NCBI GenBank assembly: GCA_900318775.1
Contig: ONLY01000001.1
Coordinates: forward strand, 124,001 to 188,000
Direction of reading: 5' to 3'
From: an uncultured Prevotellaceae bacterium
GTDB taxonomy: Bacteria; Bacteroidota; Bacteroidia; Bacteroidales; Bacteroidaceae
DNA: 64,000 bases
Below are positions 36,401 to 44,238 of the stretch, one piece after another. Numbering within the stretch: the stretch's first letter is position 1; each line of letters starts with the position of its first letter. Position numbers and translations under genes: made by a program. A model generated the notes under the pieces. It was given only the letters and a program-made list of their open reading frames with translations, was not told where the DNA came from and made no database searches.

Positions 36401-39142
36401 TTGAGTGTTGCCAACTATCATGACCTTGATGCCGTGATGAAGGATAAGGAACATCATATGTATGTGGATAATCCTGGCGTGAAGCGCGAGAGTAAGATTT
36501 ATATTGACAACCGCGATTGTCAGTCCGATCCAACTAAGAGCGAACTGGATCTTCTCAAGGATTTCTATGACTTGAGTGTATTAAGTGGTGCTCCTGCTGC
36601 TGGTACAGCTTTGGAAGGACATGCTAATCTGAATAGTCATGTTCATTCGGCCAGCAATTTGGAATTCTTTCTCCGTGGCGATGTGAGTCCGAAAGCTTAT
36701 TCAGTAGCAGGGGGCTCTTCCGCAGGATGGGTACCTATTGGCAATGACAACACAATGGGCGAGATGGGGCAGTGCTTCGAGGGTACGCTTCATGGCGATG
36801 GCCATACTATCAGCGGTCTTGACCATTCTCTCTTCGGTCACCTTTGTGGTGAGGTTTACAACCTCGGCATTACGGGGTCATTCTCCTCTGCAGGTATTGC
36901 AGACGAGGGTAGCGGCTATTTAGAGAACTGCTGGATTGGCACGACCGACTGTTCGACAAAGGACAAGAAGGCTCTATTTGGAAGTCCTATAGATACAGAA
37001 AAGCGTACGGTACATATGGTGAACTGCTATTATCCGAAGGAGAACCAATACCTTGCTGGTAGCGGCGCTACAGAGTTGCCAATGCGTTCTTTCTATAATG
37101 GCGAGGTAGCATACGATTTGAATGGATTCTACTTGTTTAAGCGGTATTGTGACCATACGTCGTCAGTCAATACTCATCCGTATAGTTATTATACAGTGGG
37201 CGACGACAAAGCATTGTCGCTCCAGACGGGCTACTATGAGAATGTGGCAGGACCATATCTGTTCTATGGTAAGGAAGATGCATACCTTGGCAGCTATGTG
37301 GAAAGCCGTTTTGTAGATGGCGATTTCCAATATGCTAATGGCACGATACCTGATGTTATAGACGAAAGATATGATACAGACCAAAAGGGCTTCTATCCTA
37401 TCTGGCCTGATGACTATCTGTTCTTTGGACAGGCATTAAATTATGGCCATATTGAGAAACGCACACATCAAGATTATCCATCTGCCATCAAACGTGGCGG
37501 TGGACGCATACTGTCGACCAGTATGGGCAACCGTGTGTTCCGTGCTCCGGCCTACTACCGTTCCAGCACTATGGGCGTGGCGCATTTCAATCCTTATGCA
37601 GTATTTGCCCAGTCAAAGAAGGACGATGAAACCAAGTTGGCGTACAAGGATATGACGGCTATTGATTTCAGTGGAGGTAACGGTGACATGGCGGCAGGCT
37701 ATCAGCGAGGTTTGGCTGCAGCGTCGAACAACTTGCCAGTCCGTTTCTATCCGCCTCTGCTTGACGATGGAGGTCTTTCAGCCTTTGTCAATGCCGACTT
37801 GACCAAGAATCTACTTGTATACACAGGGACTCCAGGTGGAAAGGGAGTGGGAGAAACGCCTACAGCTGCCCAAAAGACAGCAAATGTGGTGGGTGCTTAT
37901 CTGACAGATGGTGCTTATGCAGAGACGGATGCATCGTACCGCACGGTGGCATTCCATGACCCGACTCCTATCCGAGGTCATTGGGTACAGCAGTCTGGCG
38001 CAAGCTATGTAGCGACGAACGACCATTTGCTGGCCGACCGTCAGGATTTCAATGCGCCTATGGCCTATCATTTTGCAGACAGCAAACGTATGTGGTACCA
38101 GCGTACTCCTGATAATTATGTTAATAGGACTGTTGGTTGGGAAGGCATCTCCCTGCCGTTCGAGGCAGAGATTGTGACAACTGATGTGAAGGGTGAACTG
38201 ACTCACTTCTATCAAGGTAGCGAGATTGGACACGAGTACTGGCTGCGTGAGTTCAAAGGCAATGTGGTGCAGAAGAAAGAAAACAATACTCCAGTGGAAG
38301 GTGTCTATACTGCAGACTTCGACCCATTGGCCCAAAGCAACCACGAGAAGGACTATACAAACACGTTCCTTTTTGATTGGTATTATAGTAAGGACAACTA
38401 TCTTGACCGCAACTCAGATGAATACCAAAAGCTATACTACAGCGGTGGTTATCTCAATGAACACTATCCAGTGTCCGACTATCCGTATGCTGCTGCAGGA
38501 ACTCCTTATTTGGTAGGCTTCCCGGGTTCGACCTATTATGAGTTTGACCTTAGTGGCGAATGGACTCCAGAGAACGTCGGTCGCTATCCGAGCACGATTC
38601 CAAGTCCTGGACGTCAGTACATCACTTTTGCCTCTGTAAGTGGCACAGCCATAGGTGTCAGTGATGCAGAACAAGGCGGTGTCACAGCCAGCGGCTATTC
38701 TTTCACACCCACTTATCTGAATAATCCTGTGGCTGCAGGTCAGGATGTGTTCATTCTCAGCGCAGATGGCAGTGGATTCGAGAGGGTGGAAGGAGGCAGT
38801 GCATCCATGAGCGCCTTCAGACCTTACTTCGGAACAACGGCTTCGGCAAAGGCACGCCGTATTGTCTTCAACGATACGAACTCGCAAATGGGAGGCGATG
38901 CAGAGGATGTGTCTGACGAGTTGGATGAAGGCGTGGACATTCGTGCCAAGAAGCATAAAGTGATTGTTACCTCCAATCTGCATTCTGTGGCCAATGTGCG
39001 TATCATTAATGCCAATGGACTGTGTGTGGCTACTGGCAGTGTTAAGTCTGGCCAAACTATTGATGTTCCTGTTGAAGTCAGCGGCGTTTATGTAGTGCTT
39101 GTTGCAGATGGCCGCTACAAGAGCAAGGTTGTAGTAAGGTGA
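27455..39142 (+). CDS. Giant secreted YGGG-repeat protein with C-terminal sorting-like domain (3895 residues)
   Basis: I recognise no described family for the whole protein. A signal peptide ends near AQAQ. Residues about 25-1740 carry roughly 35 short motifs of the form (V/I/L)-(Y/F)-G-G-(G/N/C) followed by strands such as KTEVVI, TFVNI, THVVI and HITLL. This is what a right-handed beta-solenoid with one aromatic-Gly turn per coil would look like. Residues 1740-3090 are not repetitive and are rich in Tyr, Asp and Thr. Residues about 3092-3210 resemble GLUG-type repeats (FEGTLHGDGHTISGLDHSLFGHL). The last 65 residues (KVIVTSNLHSVANVRIINANG ... GVYVVLVADGRYKSKVVVR) resemble a type IX secretion sorting domain. 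It follows the pilins, the place of mfa5 in P. gingivalis, so a tip adhesin is plausible. The start codon is TTG. Confidence 0.8.
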   Translation: MKNRYIILYVMSLLATVVAQAQISIGGNVYGGGNEGNLSGKTEVVIRSADIDGSVFGGARQANVGGSTFVNIDGEHMSGDILINYVYGGNDIAGTIGTSDELPSALTETEENGIDNSYNAFILTTPERTETTGSLTEQPYKIYIGQMFGGGNGDYDYLSEGSPYLGMTRPELNKAYQEIRGGSCVILYGGGNNVTVKEATDICIDNSSAITYDIQDAEGNTKLTDERLRRMGVYQLGGAGENVATSDAYQFSRVFGGNNKAPMDIRPKWHLVRGKVRNLYSGGNCGAMTHAKGIFLAINSDEMEVGNVYGGCRMADVNPDKRSIAKEEIEGVLCPEGYAARVHIGGGKIHNVYGGNDISGVVYGGNAVGIHSSILGNVYGGGNGSYPYTDNADLKGSDLYGDFYYDVNQLLGLSEGTAFTGAQSAEALNRFRPNAEAVSVRLIGTADKQTIIGGAVYCGGNSATLHSSSSTAKAELKIGAYVFADNVFLGSNGENMVTEQVLKRLAHNVTEQGVITTDDNDYDFSQMDLTDADQFALYMKGCEMGVKPHVVFDPDYVPYSTYFGSFFCGGNVGSVFVDESTTSTTIDIAHSIIIFDKLVGGCNKAYVKKTQYNAAFDGGIITNGNAGVDLTLNLSGLKMRPMRWPVAGVDDDAALPDLPLVWNTVKNVHDAEGHTIPVAWNDETWSGGDALQSTMNRRLTGGNIYGGCYESGHVDGNVVININGTLMDRDGERGVFDSVAVDENGEATTGENGEDYVILATRSGVILDEQEWDVLGSALSVYGGGYGKNSEIWGKTTINLNKGYVFQVYGGGELGAIGKGTRNAETGELEYDMVNGYNPRYSTCINMHGGSVGRSRKFHDENMAECEYIYGGGFEGLVVGNTRINLGNGRIFGSFGGACNADILGHTETYVGQWIDGENVVTGFPWVRDHIYGGNDFGGQIMGAQDFIGRVSDAALGKVYDGGMTTASAYVEYAQGHMENIFGGCFGDYDYEDDEYVNRVINKSYLSNAFVNIRPIANSDNVIKKVLGAGEGHSGDRYGDKSQDRSYVLIDIPDDMENFKGTEIFGAGSHDGLGMRYSQAETSDAGFNVNKASAIIDLVRGQIKAVYGGSYEEGITRRTMVNVPEGSTIQVDKIFGGAYGMANNAPCDVYEAIVNYSSADALVAQAIYGGNNSYRRTLYGTVNINCPVYSNTERTYQATVYGAGYGVNTWSQYTEVNLNDGAVVYEAYGGGQNGQLLNKESVNQWKINEPSLYTLLNGYTDNGLSSSLAKSNRLHVADASRPEKYNANVHIYEGAKVTGYCYGGGLGDGSIPHSGNVYGTTYIDLLGGTVVKDLYAAGTTGSVKDSLGVRTFVASATAYVEGGTARNVYGGGWKGSVGHHNGTIAAANDGDILGETHVVIGKLDGDSFVNGIPAVERNAYGGGEGGAVFGATHITLLNGYVGYRFHSDWADNVETPNIDERYEEKVDDETWKGDGTNRLYDSGCIFGGGYIDNSSVDEAYVKMMGGHVRNSLFGGGEIAAVGRGIISVSGEENSTRKLQGIYKAGKTHLEMFKGYVHRNVFGGGRGYNNVGEGGTLYSDGYVFGQTEVHIHGGEVGTARGVSLGHGNVFGGGDIGYVYSAYEKEGKVCVGKKVGERYVDEVNEGYYYQNEGGHFEHGEYVGGSFVLDEGSNVLTEDCKVLIEPHCKVTSAVTINGHSYSVGEYVPTEVLNTLKNKNDDNDKEIWACLDPAGIIIYNAVFAGGNTSSGSAAVYVNTTTVFGNATASIHDAYHRDFITLGTGRTGGLYGDGNLTFVDGYRGLNITNYGTDYYSIRPEIGITEFHALPAREAAYYELKYKCIRECTDKDGTHYKTGTGNSKASTITADDALTLFDGITDGQESLLITDPATGQLIPNPLYWEENGVVSIYAGRLMNTIQRADFCGVFGSRMVMMGAQDRVPEIVDYNNYTINRVREVSLNQQHSIIESDLMLKPNPTGPEDYADVEKAIHGNYFGIYNIVNFLGALSSDVHFKPYEDIRTTTNADKLTYGPEIKKDAQGNPIYLDEEKTKPDYVGDDLTYYDWKAKYIRERRRNNGTSFNKVALASGVYLELTTEKSTGATLTEKDWGYVTGVIELDLINVQSGVGGGFVYAKNEHGAPSYTPNKHNTLTALNKDAITRKDFSYDENDLKEWETSGNFVHSTQVIIDDCYNISGKYEGDDAVPAHYWYIKGSVYVYDQYISAYTGVPNAYSETVDIPLTITAASHGTMKLLNIMPNRYAYYATAGVPLESGKKVIINDVTYYKNDPISYWDWYLLSKSEQALFVEDTYVSVADCKIGDTSYPAGTVLLPQDYEALKASAPKKQIDGEESPWVPSVYHVAQQQDVDFDFVFRSSNNLSHDTGYILTYKVNNPKVWDTWYTKAASADHEKKSQAEYNAEVGYEDGPTYHLRGSKGGVLGQREYSVTNIVSEEVYNTYQSIKEEYPSDMPENQAEFEPAWIVTRRVEFNEGDAVRHFNAGTAISATQASKLENGSVTPAFVCIATIQIGKTEYIYLDSKMTGEERAEYISRFSESNPRLATEIENSIVPAYICTIPGLYGGNYYEPNKNYRGLTAWSAMSPSDRENFVFNYDALDVLIDPRYSRNENGNVIYPEGQKYQYDGDGYTTEGQARMNRAGYSLAQHVDYTATYHGNGTLEYGGVEITNGKEIDRTVFELIPNEKRHYAPIGVTSAGPVYVVNSDFQIGNTPYAVGSTIPQQTYESLGSSDQNSITIINFDDSDVGKTFYFCRESYQVGHHGNGQPVKAVKATGGVSVGDIRTLGQTVPVGFLISQEGEDASNTYGYNSLVNQQTNFTIHGIAPTETSTLYVSRNSDIFDLSTEKIITVIYQYDYEESDESATHVTPISERHVVNIHIMFKSGVPSVESIKAPQIVLPGDFIGLREPNVTPGAYEVTGGGWEMFEKISDAESHTNGIDYVPGVDPLYWYQDGYYVAYYAKTYLGKTYSNHVPLSVANYHDLDAVMKDKEHHMYVDNPGVKRESKIYIDNRDCQSDPTKSELDLLKDFYDLSVLSGAPAAGTALEGHANLNSHVHSASNLEFFLRGDVSPKAYSVAGGSSAGWVPIGNDNTMGEMGQCFEGTLHGDGHTISGLDHSLFGHLCGEVYNLGITGSFSSAGIADEGSGYLENCWIGTTDCSTKDKKALFGSPIDTEKRTVHMVNCYYPKENQYLAGSGATELPMRSFYNGEVAYDLNGFYLFKRYCDHTSSVNTHPYSYYTVGDDKALSLQTGYYENVAGPYLFYGKEDAYLGSYVESRFVDGDFQYANGTIPDVIDERYDTDQKGFYPIWPDDYLFFGQALNYGHIEKRTHQDYPSAIKRGGGRILSTSMGNRVFRAPAYYRSSTMGVAHFNPYAVFAQSKKDDETKLAYKDMTAIDFSGGNGDMAAGYQRGLAAASNNLPVRFYPPLLDDGGLSAFVNADLTKNLLVYTGTPGGKGVGETPTAAQKTANVVGAYLTDGAYAETDASYRTVAFHDPTPIRGHWVQQSGASYVATNDHLLADRQDFNAPMAYHFADSKRMWYQRTPDNYVNRTVGWEGISLPFEAEIVTTDVKGELTHFYQGSEIGHEYWLREFKGNVVQKKENNTPVEGVYTADFDPLAQSNHEKDYTNTFLFDWYYSKDNYLDRNSDEYQKLYYSGGYLNEHYPVSDYPYAAAGTPYLVGFPGSTYYEFDLSGEWTPENVGRYPSTIPSPGRQYITFASVSGTAIGVSDAEQGGVTASGYSFTPTYLNNPVAAGQDVFILSADGSGFERVEGGSASMSAFRPYFGTTASAKARRIVFNDTNSQMGGDAEDVSDELDEGVDIRAKKHKVIVTSNLHSVANVRIINANGLCVATGSVKSGQTIDVPVEVSGVYVVLVADGRYKSKVVVR

Positions 39143-39170
39143 TAGTTGAATTTGAAAAAAGAAGATATTT

Positions 39171-42100
39171 ATGACTCGAAAGATGATGATTCGGATGAAG
39201 ATGTATATGAGAACAATACTAATCCTTTTTCTGATAGGGTGTACATCGGTTACTGTGTGGGGACAGACTCCTGCATCGCTTACCACGCTTGGTGATTTAG
39301 GAGAAACAGGCAACTATATCATTACGGCAGATATAGATGCGAGTGGATACAACTCTTTGGCTTCCTTCTCGGGTACGTTGGAGGCGGCCATTAACCCTGA
39401 GACAAGGATGCCTTATCGCATCATGAATCTGAAGGCTCCGTTGTTTACGGCTCTTACTGGTATTGTGAGGAATCTGGTGCTGGAGGACGTGAACATCAGT
39501 GGGCACAGTGGTAATACGGGTGCTGTTGCTTGTTCAGCCAATGGTGCTGCCCGCATTTATAATGTAGGTGTTCTCAGTGGTTCGGTGGGTGGAACGGCTA
39601 ATACCGGTGGCCTTGTCGGTCTGCTGGCTGGAACGGCTCGCGTCATCAATTGCTATAGTTTTGCAAACATTACAGGAGGAAGTAATGTGGGTGGCTTAGT
39701 TGGGAATAACGATGGCACCCCCACCGCTGGCAACATTACCACCATGGTCATGAACTGTGCTTTCTATGGCAACATCACGGGCGGTACCACCAAGTCCCCA
39801 GTCTATGGTGGCAACATTATTAACAACGTGAGGCATGATAGCAATAGAAACTTAGATGGCTTGAACACATTCAACTACTATTGTTATGAAACGCTGACAG
39901 GGGGCATTACGGATGGAAAATACAATTGTGCATTGGCTGTAGAGAAGAAATACTTGACGCGTTTTGAACTTTATCGCCACTTGTTGAATAGCAATAAGAA
40001 GCTGGCGGCGATATATGCAACAGGTTCGGCGGACAATGCCAATCAAATGCTCAAATGGGTACTGGAAACTGCTGACAGAACCCAATCATCTCCAAAGCCT
40101 TTTCCTATACTGAAAGAACAGGCTAAATTCCCCTCTATTGTGAATCCTGATGTTGAACATGCACCTGATAGCGCTGTTGTAGGCCGCAATCAGGGCGGGA
40201 AATTGGGACGTACTCTTTCTGTTGCTATTTTGACAAAGAGCCAAAAGACGGCAGGAGGGCAGAGTTGGCCTGTGTCTGATGCCTGCAATGTGCAGCAGAC
40301 GAGTTTGACGCTTGTCCGTACAGACATGGACACCACTCGATTCAATTTCAATTACGACAAGGTTCAGTTGCCCTATTATAACGATGTGGGCACAGGAAAC
40401 TGCACGGAGAACCGTGTAGTGACGGGTTGGAAGATTACCCAGATTAACGGTGGCACGTCAGGAACGTTTGAAGCGAAGGACGGTTGGGGTGGCTATAACT
40501 TTGCCGACCGCAAATGTACTCAGAAGGACTTGTATTCAGTGAGTGGAAGAGTGTTCTCTCAGGGTGCCTATTATGATGTGCCTTATGGTGTGACATCCAT
40601 CACAATTGAGCCTTATTGGGGAAAGGCGGCATACATGGCCGATGAGTATTATGATGTGGTGTACAAGAAAGACTTCTCTGCCCCACAAGGAGTGACGCAA
40701 CTATCTAAGCAAGTCGCTGTGGGTACCACCAAGTTTCATGATCAGCGGATAGAAACTTCTGTTTCTAATGCACTCTCTTATATCAACAAAACTCTTGGAG
40801 GGTGTGGTTCTACCGTCTATGACAATGCTGTTGTATTGGTGGGTAACCGCCATCTAGATGCCGTACCATCAAACGGAGATATCCCTTTCACGATGATGTC
40901 GGTGGATGAGGACCATGATAATGAGCCAGATTATAGTTTAATTTATCATCACAAAGACCGATTGGCGGTTGCGCCCATCCGTTTCGACTTCTTGAGTGTG
41001 CCTGGCACAGCGCAGGCGCAGAAGCCTAATGACGCAAGTTTGATTTGTAATGTCAGTATTTTCAAGACCAAAGGCTGGTTTGAGATTACGAACACGTCTT
41101 CGATGTACTTCACTCAGTTTGAGTACGAAAACTTGAAGAATATCAGCAAGGTGAATTCACCGCTTATCTTGCAAGGAGGTGTGTTTGACCAGTTTGTGTC
41201 TACACAGAGTGATGATGTCACGGGAAAGACTATTTATATCCATGTGGGAGGAAATGTATGGTTCAAGGAATTTGGCATGGGCACCCATGGCGATGGCAGC
41301 AGGTCTACACCTCATGTGCCTGTGTCGGTGACGGGCGGCGATTATGACGGCTTTTATCTGACGGGCACATACAACCAGGACGCAACCGTTAGGGACGATG
41401 ATGCCGAGTGCTACATCAGCGGTGGTCATTTTCTCGAAGCGGCAGGAGCATTCCAGGAGGCCATCAACGGCTCTGTCCGCTGGCAGATTTACAATGCGGA
41501 TATGGAGAATTTCTATGGTGGTGGCACGAATGCGGCAAAACCTATCACAGGGGATGTCACGGTTGACATCTTCAATAGTCACGTGACCACCTTCTGTGGA
41601 GGTCCAAAATTCGGTAACATGCAGACTGGCAAGAAGGTTACGACTCGTGCGGAGGGATGTGTATTCGGCAACTACTTCGGTGCGGGATTCGGTGGACTCT
41701 CGTATTCCAAGAAGAAGTATTATGATGAACAGAACTACAACTTCGGTTCTTGGCAAAAAGCCTATACTTCTGACCGAGGTAAATATTATGATGGAAAAAC
41801 TACTATTGCGGTCCAGGCAAAGTATGGCAAGAAGGGTATTGGCGTGGCTACTGATTTCGATTATGAGTTCTTTGTGTGGAGTAAGGGTAATACTGGTGGA
41901 CGATTCTATGTAAAGTTTGCCTCCTTCTCGCTGGCACAATGTAATGATGTGGAATCGACATTGAAGAAGTGTGTCGTCAACCAGAACTTCTATGGCGGTG
42001 GAAGCTTTGGAAAGGTGACAGGTACCGCTACTTCTGTGCTGGAAGATTGCACGGTTCAAGGCAGTGTGTTTGGTGGAGGGTATTCGGCCTCGTTGCCCCA

Positions 42101-44225
42101 GGTGCCAGTCCGTAACTCTGGTTTTACTAAATTGCCTAATTACAACAAGTCATCTGGTATGTTCGAGCCAGCCGTATGGTCTGATACGATACATTGCGAA
42201 TGGAAAAATGCTGCAGAGGCTGGTGTCACCCTTTCCAACGGAGAATTGGGCAGTGACTTGGACCACAGAATTGTTTATACCGATGTGGACCTCCATTCAT
42301 TGGGACAGGTGCAGCATACTAACCTGACGATCAAGGGGAATACCATTGTGCACGGCATTGTGAATGAAGGCACCGATGGTGGTGTGTTTGGTGGAGGCGA
42401 CGAGTCGAAGACCAATGGAAACACGGCGGTCAACATAGAAGGCGGCACTGTCAGCCATGTCTATGGTGGCGGCAATGTGGCGAATGTGGAAGGCAACACA
42501 AAGGTGAGCCTGACGGGTGGCACTGTTGCAGGTGACGTTTATGGTGGCGGTCGTGGCCGGAACGAAGTGAGGAATGCCGAGAACCAAGTGACGGTTGCTG
42601 GCATAGCAGCTACGGTGGGTGATGCGCTGGTCGAACTCAACAAGGATGTGGACGATGCGGAAAAAGGCTGCGTGGTCGGTGGTAGCATATTCGGTTGCAA
42701 CAACTTGAATGGCACACCACTGGGCGCTGTCACCGTGCATGTGTATAAGACTCAGAAAGCAGGGGCTACGCGCATTACGAATCCCGCCGAAGGCGAGAAA
42801 ACGGCGAAGGTCATGGGCGACTTTGACCTGAAGGCGGTCTATGGCGGTGGTAACTTGGCGGCTTACGAGCCGACGAATGCACTCTTGGAGTATAATGAGA
42901 CGAATAAAGCTGCGGTGGATGCCGCTTATGCCCATGTCATCATAGATGGCTGTGATCGCACCAGCATTCGTTATGTCTATGGTGGCGGCAATGCAGCCTC
43001 TACACCGGGCACATTGGTTGATATCAATGGCACTTTCGAGATAGAGGAAGTGTTTGGTGGTGGCAATGGCCGCGACCAGATTATGATGAACGGTGTGCTG
43101 AAGGACAACCCTGGCGCAAATGTGGGTTATCGGGATTATTCAGCAGAGGAATCTACCTACGACACCAAAGAGAAACGTATGTCCGATGCCTTCGCTCCTT
43201 ATCGTTATGGTTCGGGCCTGGTGGATGTGAATATTCACGGAGGCCGGATACATCATGTATATGGAGGTTCCAATACGAAGGGAAATGTGCGCACGAAAGC
43301 AATGGTGGCACTCGAAGAACTCCGGGATGAAGAAGATGAACCTGTCTGTCTGTTTGATGTGGAGCAGGCTTATGGTGGTGGAAAGAGCGCTACGATGGAC
43401 GGCGAGGCTGTGATGGAGATGCGATGCATCCCTGGTCTGGATGCTGCTTATGGCGGTGCCGAGAATGCTGATGTCAACAATAATGTCACACTGAATATCA
43501 CGAATGGAACATTCGCTCAGGTGTTTGGCGGCAATAACCGTGGCGGACGCATTGGTGGTTCCATCGTTGTCAACATTGAGGAAACAGGCTGCCGGCCTAT
43601 CATTATTGGTGAACTTTATGGCGGCGGCAATCGTGCCTCCTATTCTATCTATGGGTACAAACCGGAGCAGGACGGAGAGGGCAATCCCGTTCTTGATGAG
43701 GGCGGAAAAACGTCATGGCTGCCCATCAGAAAGGGTGAGGCGGGTGCACTTGCCACTCCTTACACTTCGCCTTATGTCAATGTGAAGTCTTTCACCAGCA
43801 TTGGCAGTATCTATGGTGGTGGCTATGGTGAAACCGCAGTGATGGTGGGCGACCCTGTTGTGAACATCAATGAGGTGGTAGGCGGCAAAGCTACCCATTC
43901 GTCAGCTATTATTGCAGAAGAAGGTACTATTACCATCAACGATGAGCTCGCATCAGGCGGGATGACCACTCGCCAAGTCACTTATCCGGCCCATGCTTCT
44001 GGCGAAATAGGTGCCATCAACAATGTGTTTGGCGGTGGCAATGCAGCTGAAGTGGTGGGTGACACGTATGTGAACATTGGTACGCAGAGCCAAGTCACAT
44101 ACGTGACAGGTGCTGACACGACAACTCCTATCCCCGTCAAAGGTGCCAATATCCGTGGCAATGTCTATGGTGGTGGCAATAAGGCTGCTGTGACAGGCAA
44201 CACGCATGTGAACATTGGTGAATAG
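39171..44225 (+). CDS. Second large secreted YGGG-repeat protein (1684 residues)
   Basis: The signal peptide ends near VWGQ; Met13 (MRTILILFL) may be the real start. Residues 40-190 contain GLUG-like motifs (NTGGLVGLLAGTARVINCYSFANITGGSNVGGLVGNN). A non-repetitive part follows. From about residue 780 to the end there are some 17-18 VYGGG-type motifs. The cleanest stretch repeats every 25-26 residues as VYGGGN, GNTxVxI, GGTV, the length of one beta-helix coil. The protein stops immediately after such a repeat (VYGGGNKAAVTGNTHVNIGE) and has no sorting domain, unlike its neighbour. It may be naturally capless, truncated by a stop, or exported differently. It lies 28 bases after the giant gene, so they are probably coexpressed. 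Confidence 0.78.
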   Translation: MTRKMMIRMKMYMRTILILFLIGCTSVTVWGQTPASLTTLGDLGETGNYIITADIDASGYNSLASFSGTLEAAINPETRMPYRIMNLKAPLFTALTGIVRNLVLEDVNISGHSGNTGAVACSANGAARIYNVGVLSGSVGGTANTGGLVGLLAGTARVINCYSFANITGGSNVGGLVGNNDGTPTAGNITTMVMNCAFYGNITGGTTKSPVYGGNIINNVRHDSNRNLDGLNTFNYYCYETLTGGITDGKYNCALAVEKKYLTRFELYRHLLNSNKKLAAIYATGSADNANQMLKWVLETADRTQSSPKPFPILKEQAKFPSIVNPDVEHAPDSAVVGRNQGGKLGRTLSVAILTKSQKTAGGQSWPVSDACNVQQTSLTLVRTDMDTTRFNFNYDKVQLPYYNDVGTGNCTENRVVTGWKITQINGGTSGTFEAKDGWGGYNFADRKCTQKDLYSVSGRVFSQGAYYDVPYGVTSITIEPYWGKAAYMADEYYDVVYKKDFSAPQGVTQLSKQVAVGTTKFHDQRIETSVSNALSYINKTLGGCGSTVYDNAVVLVGNRHLDAVPSNGDIPFTMMSVDEDHDNEPDYSLIYHHKDRLAVAPIRFDFLSVPGTAQAQKPNDASLICNVSIFKTKGWFEITNTSSMYFTQFEYENLKNISKVNSPLILQGGVFDQFVSTQSDDVTGKTIYIHVGGNVWFKEFGMGTHGDGSRSTPHVPVSVTGGDYDGFYLTGTYNQDATVRDDDAECYISGGHFLEAAGAFQEAINGSVRWQIYNADMENFYGGGTNAAKPITGDVTVDIFNSHVTTFCGGPKFGNMQTGKKVTTRAEGCVFGNYFGAGFGGLSYSKKKYYDEQNYNFGSWQKAYTSDRGKYYDGKTTIAVQAKYGKKGIGVATDFDYEFFVWSKGNTGGRFYVKFASFSLAQCNDVESTLKKCVVNQNFYGGGSFGKVTGTATSVLEDCTVQGSVFGGGYSASLPQVPVRNSGFTKLPNYNKSSGMFEPAVWSDTIHCEWKNAAEAGVTLSNGELGSDLDHRIVYTDVDLHSLGQVQHTNLTIKGNTIVHGIVNEGTDGGVFGGGDESKTNGNTAVNIEGGTVSHVYGGGNVANVEGNTKVSLTGGTVAGDVYGGGRGRNEVRNAENQVTVAGIAATVGDALVELNKDVDDAEKGCVVGGSIFGCNNLNGTPLGAVTVHVYKTQKAGATRITNPAEGEKTAKVMGDFDLKAVYGGGNLAAYEPTNALLEYNETNKAAVDAAYAHVIIDGCDRTSIRYVYGGGNAASTPGTLVDINGTFEIEEVFGGGNGRDQIMMNGVLKDNPGANVGYRDYSAEESTYDTKEKRMSDAFAPYRYGSGLVDVNIHGGRIHHVYGGSNTKGNVRTKAMVALEELRDEEDEPVCLFDVEQAYGGGKSATMDGEAVMEMRCIPGLDAAYGGAENADVNNNVTLNITNGTFAQVFGGNNRGGRIGGSIVVNIEETGCRPIIIGELYGGGNRASYSIYGYKPEQDGEGNPVLDEGGKTSWLPIRKGEAGALATPYTSPYVNVKSFTSIGSIYGGGYGETAVMVGDPVVNINEVVGGKATHSSAIIAEEGTITINDELASGGMTTRQVTYPAHASGEIGAINNVFGGGNAAEVVGDTYVNIGTQSQVTYVTGADTTTPIPVKGANIRGNVYGGGNKAAVTGNTHVNIGE

Positions 44226-44229
44226 GAGG
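44224..44229 (+). promoter_or_regulatory. Strong Shine-Dalgarno AGGAGG overlapping the stop of the 1684-residue protein
   Basis: AGGAGG begins inside the TAG stop (44223-44225) and lies 9 bases before ATG 44239. It favours that start over an in-frame ATG at 44215. A perfect Shine-Dalgarno is uncommon in Bacteroidota. Confidence 0.6.
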
Positions 44230-44238
44230 TGTGGTGAG

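Noticed and set aside
44215..44238. Earlier ATG (44215) as start of the thioredoxin-like protein
   Set aside because: It lies inside the previous gene without a Shine-Dalgarno, and it would put a charged stretch before the signal peptide. AGGAGG points to 44239.
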